Assembly (NCBI GenBank): GCA_963849305.1
Contig: CAWKGV010000006.1
Coordinates: 434,001 to 498,000, forward strand
Origin: CAWKGV01 sp963849305
GTDB taxonomy: Bacteria; Pseudomonadota; Alphaproteobacteria; Acetobacterales; Acetobacteraceae
Length of the DNA stretch: 64,000 bases
Direction: 5' to 3'
Each line of letters begins with the position of its first letter. Within the stretch, counting starts at the first letter, position 1. Shown piece after piece: positions 59,896 to 64,000 of the stretch. Made by a program: the position numbers and the translations under genes. The notes below the pieces were generated by a model. It was given only the letters and a program-made list of their open reading frames with translations. It ran no database searches and was not told where the DNA came from.

Positions 59896-61116
59896 CTAAC
59901 GTCCTCGCAACGCGATCCGCGCGTTGTACCAGTTCATGAACAGACTGATCGAAAGGCTGAAGACCAGATAGACGCCAAGGATGACGGCCACGCCTTGGAT
60001 CGCCTCGCCGGTCTGGTTGAGCGTGGTATCCGCCAGCGAGACGATGTCCTGATATCCAATGGCAACCGCGAGCGAGCTGTTCTTCACGAGGTTCAGGTAT
60101 TGGCTCGCCATCGGCGGGATCATGACCCTGAGCGCCTGCGGCAGCACAATCTTCCGGAGCACGACGCCGCGTGGCAAGCCGAGCGCGCCCCCCGCTTCCG
60201 ATTGGCCGTGCGGCACTGCCAGAATGCCGGAACGGACAATCTCGGCGATGTAGGTGGCCGTATATACGACCAGGCCGATCAGCAGCGCCCCGTATTCCGG
60301 CGTCATTGTCAGCCCGCCTCGGAAATTGAACCCGCGCAGCGCCGGCACATCAAGGTGGAACGGAGCACCAAGCGCGGCCCACACCCCAATCGGCAATACA
60401 ATCAGCAGGAACACGGCGGCGGGCCAGACCAGCGGCCGCCGACCAGTGACCGCCTGCCGGCGGTCCGCATATCGCGACCAGACCCAGGTGACGATCAGGC
60501 CAAAGACGAAGGCCGCGAGGGCCAGGCCGTGAGCTTGGGCCCAGTCGAGGGAGGGAAGCTTGATCCCCCGGTTCGACAGGAAGACGCCAGCCACGGGGTG
60601 AAAAGCCCGTCGCGGCGCCGGCAACGCCTGCAACACGCCGTACCAGAAAAAGAGTTGCAGCAGCAGCGGGATGTCGCGAACGAACTCCACGTACACGGCG
60701 GTGATCCGCGACAGAAGCCAGTTGGGCGACAGCCTGCCGATCCCGACGGCCGTGCCTAGCAGCGTTGCCAGCAAGACACCGACCGCTGCAACCTTGAGCG
60801 TGTTCAGGATCCCGATCAGCAGTGCGCGACCATAGGTGGAGACCGAGGCAGTGTAGGTGATCGGCGTCTCGCCTATCGGGATCGACGCCGGCTGCCAAAG
60901 AAACCCCCAGCCGCCGGCGATATGGCGGGAGGCCAGGTTCTGGTTGGTGTTGCTGACCAGATACCAGACCAGCGCGCCCACCGCGCCAAGGATAAGCAAC
61001 TGCCAGAGCAGGTTGCGGATGCGCGGGTCGGACCAACTAGGACGCACTCGGCGGCTCGGCGCGGGGCGTGCGTTGCTCAGCCTTGGGTCTCTCCGGTCCG
61101 CGACGATGTCTGGCAT
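59896..61116 (-). CDS. aapQ: Amino-acid ABC transporter permease (AapQ-like)
   Basis: A 406-residue permease. An N-terminal membrane segment (LLWQLLILGAVGALVWYLVS) and a large loop precede the permease domain with LLIGILNTLKVAAVGVLLAT, EFVRDIPLLLQLFFWYGVLQ and the EAA loop in EAGGALGLPRGVVLRKIVLP. ATG 61116 (MPDIV) is preferred over an upstream TTG. It follows the frameshifted binding-protein gene by 54 bases. Confidence 0.94.
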   Translation of the reverse strand: MPDIVADRRDPRLSNARPAPSRRVRPSWSDPRIRNLLWQLLILGAVGALVWYLVSNTNQNLASRHIAGGWGFLWQPASIPIGETPITYTASVSTYGRALLIGILNTLKVAAVGVLLATLLGTAVGIGRLSPNWLLSRITAVYVEFVRDIPLLLQLFFWYGVLQALPAPRRAFHPVAGVFLSNRGIKLPSLDWAQAHGLALAAFVFGLIVTWVWSRYADRRQAVTGRRPLVWPAAVFLLIVLPIGVWAALGAPFHLDVPALRGFNFRGGLTMTPEYGALLIGLVVYTATYIAEIVRSGILAVPHGQSEAGGALGLPRGVVLRKIVLPQALRVMIPPMASQYLNLVKNSSLAVAIGYQDIVSLADTTLNQTGEAIQGVAVILGVYLVFSLSISLFMNWYNARIALRGR

Positions 61117-61170
61117 GTCTGCGTTGTGATGGCGCGGCAACTTTGCGTCACCGCGACCAACAGGGCAAGC

Positions 61171-62227
61171 TCAGCGTAGTGGCGGCGAATACATCAGGCC
61201 ACCGTTGCTCCAGAGATTGTTCTCCCCGCGCGGGATGCCCATCGGCGCCATGTCGCGGTTCCACATGTCGGCGTAGTTTCCGACCTGCTTGATGACGTTG
61301 TACGCCCATTTTGGGTCGAGCCCGAGCTGCTTGCCGAGATCGCCGTCCACTCCGAGCAGCCGCCGCACATCCGGGGTCGGGGAACTGAGCTGGCTGTCGA
61401 CGTTCTTCTGGTCCACTCCGTGATCCTCGGCATCGATCTGGGCAAAGCCGACCCAGCGGACGATGTCGAACCACTTGTCGTCGCCCTTGCGCACCGCCGG
61501 GCCGAGCGGCTCCTTGCTGATCAAGTCGGGCAACAGCACGAACTCCTGCGCCTGATTGCCCCGTGTGTAGCGGAACGTGGCCAGCGCCGAGCTGTCAGTC
61601 GAATATGCGTCGCATCGGCCCGAAAGGAACGTTTGCTGGATTTGCTGCAAGTCCTGGATCTCAATCGGGGTGAACTTCATGTTGTTGGCGCGGAAATAAT
61701 CGGCGATGGCCAGCTCGGTGCTAGTGCCAGGCTGCACGCAAATCGTCGCCCCGTCGAGCTGTTTGGCCGACGTCACGCCGGCCGATTTCTTCACCAGGAA
61801 TCCCGTGCCGTCATAGAAATTGATGCCGGTGAACAGGAGCCCGAGGCTGGCCTCCCGGCCGAGCGTCCAGGTCGTCTCCCGAATCAGCACGTCCACTCCA
61901 CCAGATTGGAGCGCCGTGAAGCGGTTCTGGGTGGTCAGCGGCACGTATTTAACCTTGCTTGCATCGCCGAGGACGGCGGCGGCCAGCGCGCGGCAACCAT
62001 CGGCGTCCAGTCCCTGCATCACGCCCTGGCTGTTCGGAAGCGAGAAGCCCAGGAGTATCGCCGCTCACGCCGCAGGAGAGCTGCCCGCGCGCCTTCACGG
62101 CGGCCAAGGTGGGCGACCCGGAGGCACCTTGGGCCTGGGCAAAATTTGGCGCGGACAAACCGAGCGCTATGCCGGCGAGCGCAAGCCCTTTGAGCATTCG
62201 AAAAGCAGATCGGGTCGGTCGCGGCAT
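61171..62227 (-). pseudogene. aapJ: Amino-acid ABC transporter substrate-binding protein AapJ, frameshifted
   Basis: The start at 62227 has GAGGGAG upstream and encodes a signal peptide (LKGLALAGIALGLSAPNFAQ), then VKARGQLSCGVSGDTPG. At 62048-62050 a GGG run (minus strand) shifts the frame. With one G fewer, the reading continues FSLPNSQGVMQGLDADGCRA and through the rest of a normal SBP_bac_3 protein: PGTSTELAIADYFRANN, AYSTDSSALATFRYTRG and WAYNVIKQVGNYADMW. The downstream frame alone is open from 62022 to 61171. The periplasmic protein would be about 350 residues. A working transporter needs it, so either the shift is a sequence error or the system has just been lost. Confidence 0.85.
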
Positions 62228-62412
62228 CCTTCGTCTCCCTCGCGCGATTTAGGGCACTGTCTTTGGCTTTGGCGGGCATCGTCAAGTTGACCAGCGGCCC
62301 GGGAGGGACGCCCCTTCGGCGGGTCGGCCACTCGGTAGCAAATCCAACGGGGCGCCTTGCAGGACTCGCCGGCAGCGGCGCAAATAAGAACTATGCTGAC
62401 GAGCGTAGCGTC

Positions 62413-62835
62413 GTGTTGCACCTGACCAAACTGGCCGTGGGGGTGCGCGATCTCGAGCACCTGGGATCGCTCCAGGCCGAGCGGGCGGCACGCCAGCCGC
62501 CGCTGCGGCACCGAACGCGCAACTTTCCCCGGCGTGCCGCGGAGGTCGTGGCGGGCGGCTCTATCTATTGGGTGGTCTGCGGTGCTCTGGCCGCTCGCCA
62601 ACGCATCCTCGATGTCACGCGCGACTGCTGGGATGACGGCAGCGCCTGCGCCGCATTGGTGCTGGATCCCATGCTGGTGCCCTTGGCAGCGCGGGCGACC
62701 AAACCGTTCCAAGGCTGGCGCTACCTGGCGCCGGCCGACGCCCCTCCCGACCTCGCGTTCGGGCCGCCGGCCGAAGGCGAGGCGGCGTTGCCCTCGGGCC
62801 TACGCCGGGAGCTGCGCGCGTTGTGCCTGTTGTAA
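62413..62835 (+). CDS. DUF1489 family protein
   Basis: A 140-residue protein from GTG 62413. DUF1489 blocks are LHLTKLAVGVRDLEHLGSLQ, HRTRNFPRRAAEVVAGGSIY, VVCGALAARQRILDVTRDCW and VLDPMLVPLAARATKPFQGW, ending YLAPADAPPDL. The family is confined to alphaproteobacteria and uncharacterised. The frame is open upstream of the chosen start but that part shows no conservation. Confidence 0.85.
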   Translation: MLHLTKLAVGVRDLEHLGSLQAERAARQPPLRHRTRNFPRRAAEVVAGGSIYWVVCGALAARQRILDVTRDCWDDGSACAALVLDPMLVPLAARATKPFQGWRYLAPADAPPDLAFGPPAEGEAALPSGLRRELRALCLL

Positions 62836-62992
62836 CCTTTATGCAACGATCCTGATTTTCCAGCGAGGGTGCTTGCCCAACTCCGCAACGAGTTGGCAGT
62901 GTCGGGAACGCAGCTCCGCGCCGGGGTCTTGACCGCTGGCTTGAGCTGCGCCGTCCCCAGCCAACGCCCTCCAACCCGGAGCCACTCCGCAC

Positions 62993-63193
62993 ATGTCTTC
63001 CCGCAAGCATTTTCCAGCCCTGATCGCGCTCATTCTGCCCTTTGCGGTCATGACCGCCACCGCGCCGACCGCTGCCGCAGCGGGGAAGCACCATAAGGGA
63101 CACCACCGAGTCGCCTCGCTGCACAGGCCGACGCACAAGCCACGGACTCACCAAACCGCCGTCCGCGGCGCGCAGCGCCCCTCATCGAGCTAA
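62993..63193 (+). CDS. Small secreted basic His-rich protein
   Basis: A 66-residue ORF with a clear signal peptide (FPALIALILPFAVMTATAPTAAAA) followed by a short mature part rich in His, Lys and Arg (GKHHKGHHRVASLHRPTHKP). No family is recognised. The ribosome site is weak. The composition suggests a cationic or metal-binding secreted peptide. It is followed by a terminator-like repeat at 63239. Confidence 0.55.
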   Translation: MSSRKHFPALIALILPFAVMTATAPTAAAAGKHHKGHHRVASLHRPTHKPRTHQTAVRGAQRPSSS

Positions 63194-63238
63194 CGCGGCC
63201 GGCGACAATTGTCACGAATACAGAGTGACTGTTCCTGC

Positions 63239-63259
63239 CCCTCTCCCTTTGGGAGAGGG
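63239..63259. repeat. GC-rich palindromic repeat / terminator-like hairpin
   Basis: CCCTCTCCC (63239-63247), a TTT loop and GGGAGAGGG (63251-63259) make a perfect 9-bp stem, followed by TTGGGGTGAGG. It is the best example of the repeat also seen at 7002 and 30987 and sits between convergent genes, where it can end both transcripts. Confidence 0.65.
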
Positions 63260-63299
63260 TTGGGGTGAGGTCCGCACCGCACAATCCCCGGAGTTCGCT

Positions 63300-64000
63300 C
63301 TACCGCACCTCCGCCACGCCCATCGCCTCCCCGAAGCGTCGGCTCGGCTCCTGGGGATCGCCGTATTTCCGGTGCATCGCGGTATGGTATGTTGCCGCGA
63401 GCAGCAGTCGGCCGTTCTCGGGGCTTCGATTGGTGCCGAAGTCCTGCAACATGCACTGGGCGATTTCCTGGTTGTGCGGGTCGTTGCCCATGCGGCAAGC
63501 GGCCAGCGCCACGCGCTCCACCAGCGGCGCGCGCTCCGCCATGTTGTCGAGATAGGCTTGCGTCCAGGCCAGGCTCTCCTCTCCGTTCAGCGCCAGCACC
63601 GCGGCTTCGACCCGATCAAGGAGGTCGCCGGCGCTCATTCGATCCGCGCCCGCCGGAGCCTTGATGGCCACCGGATGCGAATCATCGATGGCCCTTTGGT
63701 GCGCGGCTACGCGGTTGAGGAACGAGGCGGCGACGTACAGCAGCTTCAGCCGCAGCTTGTGGTCGAAGGTATCGTAGAACCAGCCGAGCGTGTTGCAGTA
63801 CTCGTAGCAATGATGCGGCATCGAAAAGTTCGCCGGATGGTGGGTCTCGATCACCACTTGGGCCGCGGCGATCTGGATCACGTCCAATATCCGGCGCGGG
63901 CTTTTCCCGGCGAGCAGCAGCTTGCTCAATACTGTCACGAACGCGGGCTCCGGCGCGCGGACGATCGCCTCGGTCAGCTCCGCCGCCTCCTCCTGGTTGA
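63300..64000 (-). CDS. Hypothetical protein, 5' end outside window
   Basis: The frame is open from the stop at 63300 to the window edge, 233 codons, so the gene starts beyond 64000; a GTG at 63938 is a possible internal start only. The protein is mostly helical and soluble with an unusual His/Tyr/Cys-rich stretch (ETHHPANFSMPHHCYEYCNT, then GWFYDTFDHKLRLKLLYVAA). This could hold a metal or haem site. A later segment (AYLDNMAERAPLVERVALAA) is helical. I do not recognise the family. Confidence 0.6.
   Translation of the reverse strand, partial: NQEEAAELTEAIVRAPEPAFVTVLSKLLLAGKSPRRILDVIQIAAAQVVIETHHPANFSMPHHCYEYCNTLGWFYDTFDHKLRLKLLYVAASFLNRVAAHQRAIDDSHPVAIKAPAGADRMSAGDLLDRVEAAVLALNGEESLAWTQAYLDNMAERAPLVERVALAACRMGNDPHNQEIAQCMLQDFGTNRSPENGRLLLAATYHTAMHRKYGDPQEPSRRFGEAMGVAEVR

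Noticed and set aside
1..64000. tRNA, rRNA, CRISPR arrays, insertion sequences or prophage genes
   Set aside because: I saw no cloverleaf-like sequence, no regularly spaced repeats, and no transposase, integrase or phage structural proteins among the plausible ORFs.

Overview
This window is GC-rich, densely packed chromosomal DNA with no rRNA, tRNA, phage, insertion-sequence or CRISPR signal that I can recognise. The gene content points to an alphaproteobacterium of the Rhodospirillales/Acetobacteraceae type. It has a TrcR (DUF1013) regulator, YdcH/DUF465, DUF1192 and DUF1489 small proteins, a CcmCDEFGHI cluster, an aap-type amino-acid ABC transporter, an aerobic CobS, a Hint_2 protein, and acetate/acid-related genes (SatP-like carrier, AcsA, HdeD). 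The taxonomic placement is an inference from these families and was not searched.

Layout. 1-7000: secreted carboxylesterase; purE-purK with a DUF465 protein; a second DUF465 gene; TrcR; DUF1192; a SatP-like acetate carrier followed by two decayed copies of itself. 7000-14400: an orphan capsule-export lipoprotein, two proline/alanine-rich proteins, an LLM oxidoreductase, ribbon-helix-helix and Lrp regulators, DUF4396, BolA, a DnaJ-like protein and CobS. 14400-24300: a frameshifted hybrid histidine kinase, a CoA-binding/O-acetylhomoserine sulfhydrylase fusion, a ThDP enzyme and a large FAD/Fe-S oxidoreductase. 24300-27100: a tightly overlapping operon with a three-subunit nitrile-hydratase/thiocyanate-hydrolase-like enzyme, a slipin and a truncated AMP-binding-like protein. 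27050-35150: 3-oxoacid CoA-transferase, DUF1326+DUF2182, PhaB, a CaiB/BaiF protein, a ruined queC, a Rap1a/Tai-like protein, an SDR and a 2-hydroxyacid dehydrogenase. 35200-46400: Hint protein, HdeD, MarR, cytochrome c maturation genes without ccmAB, an EVE protein and AcsA. 46400-55100: DedA, an HMA2/DUF5132/P-type ATPase metal module, BKACE, dipeptidase, a small membrane protein and an atypical NRAMP transporter. 55100-64000: the NRAMP leader, kup, aapJQMP (aapJ frameshifted), DUF1489 and a partial unknown gene.

How the genes fit together. Acetate uptake, AcsA, the CoA-transferase and PhaB form a C2/C4-acid and polyhydroxybutyrate theme. The ThDP enzyme plus FAD/Fe-S protein suggest 2-oxoacid or lactate oxidation. 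The HMA2/DUF5132/ATPase, DUF1326/DUF2182, NRAMP and Kup genes handle ions.

The most unusual signal is the leader of the NRAMP gene (about 55100-55360). Two short, overlapping upstream ORFs with strong Shine-Dalgarno sites sit between hairpins that bury the ribosome-binding sites of the first uORF and of the transporter. A competing hairpin could free the transporter's site. The transporter itself lacks the usual NRAMP metal-site methionine. A caution for the whole window: four genes carry single-base frameshifts, several at short G/C runs, so base-level accuracy should be confirmed before calling them pseudogenes.
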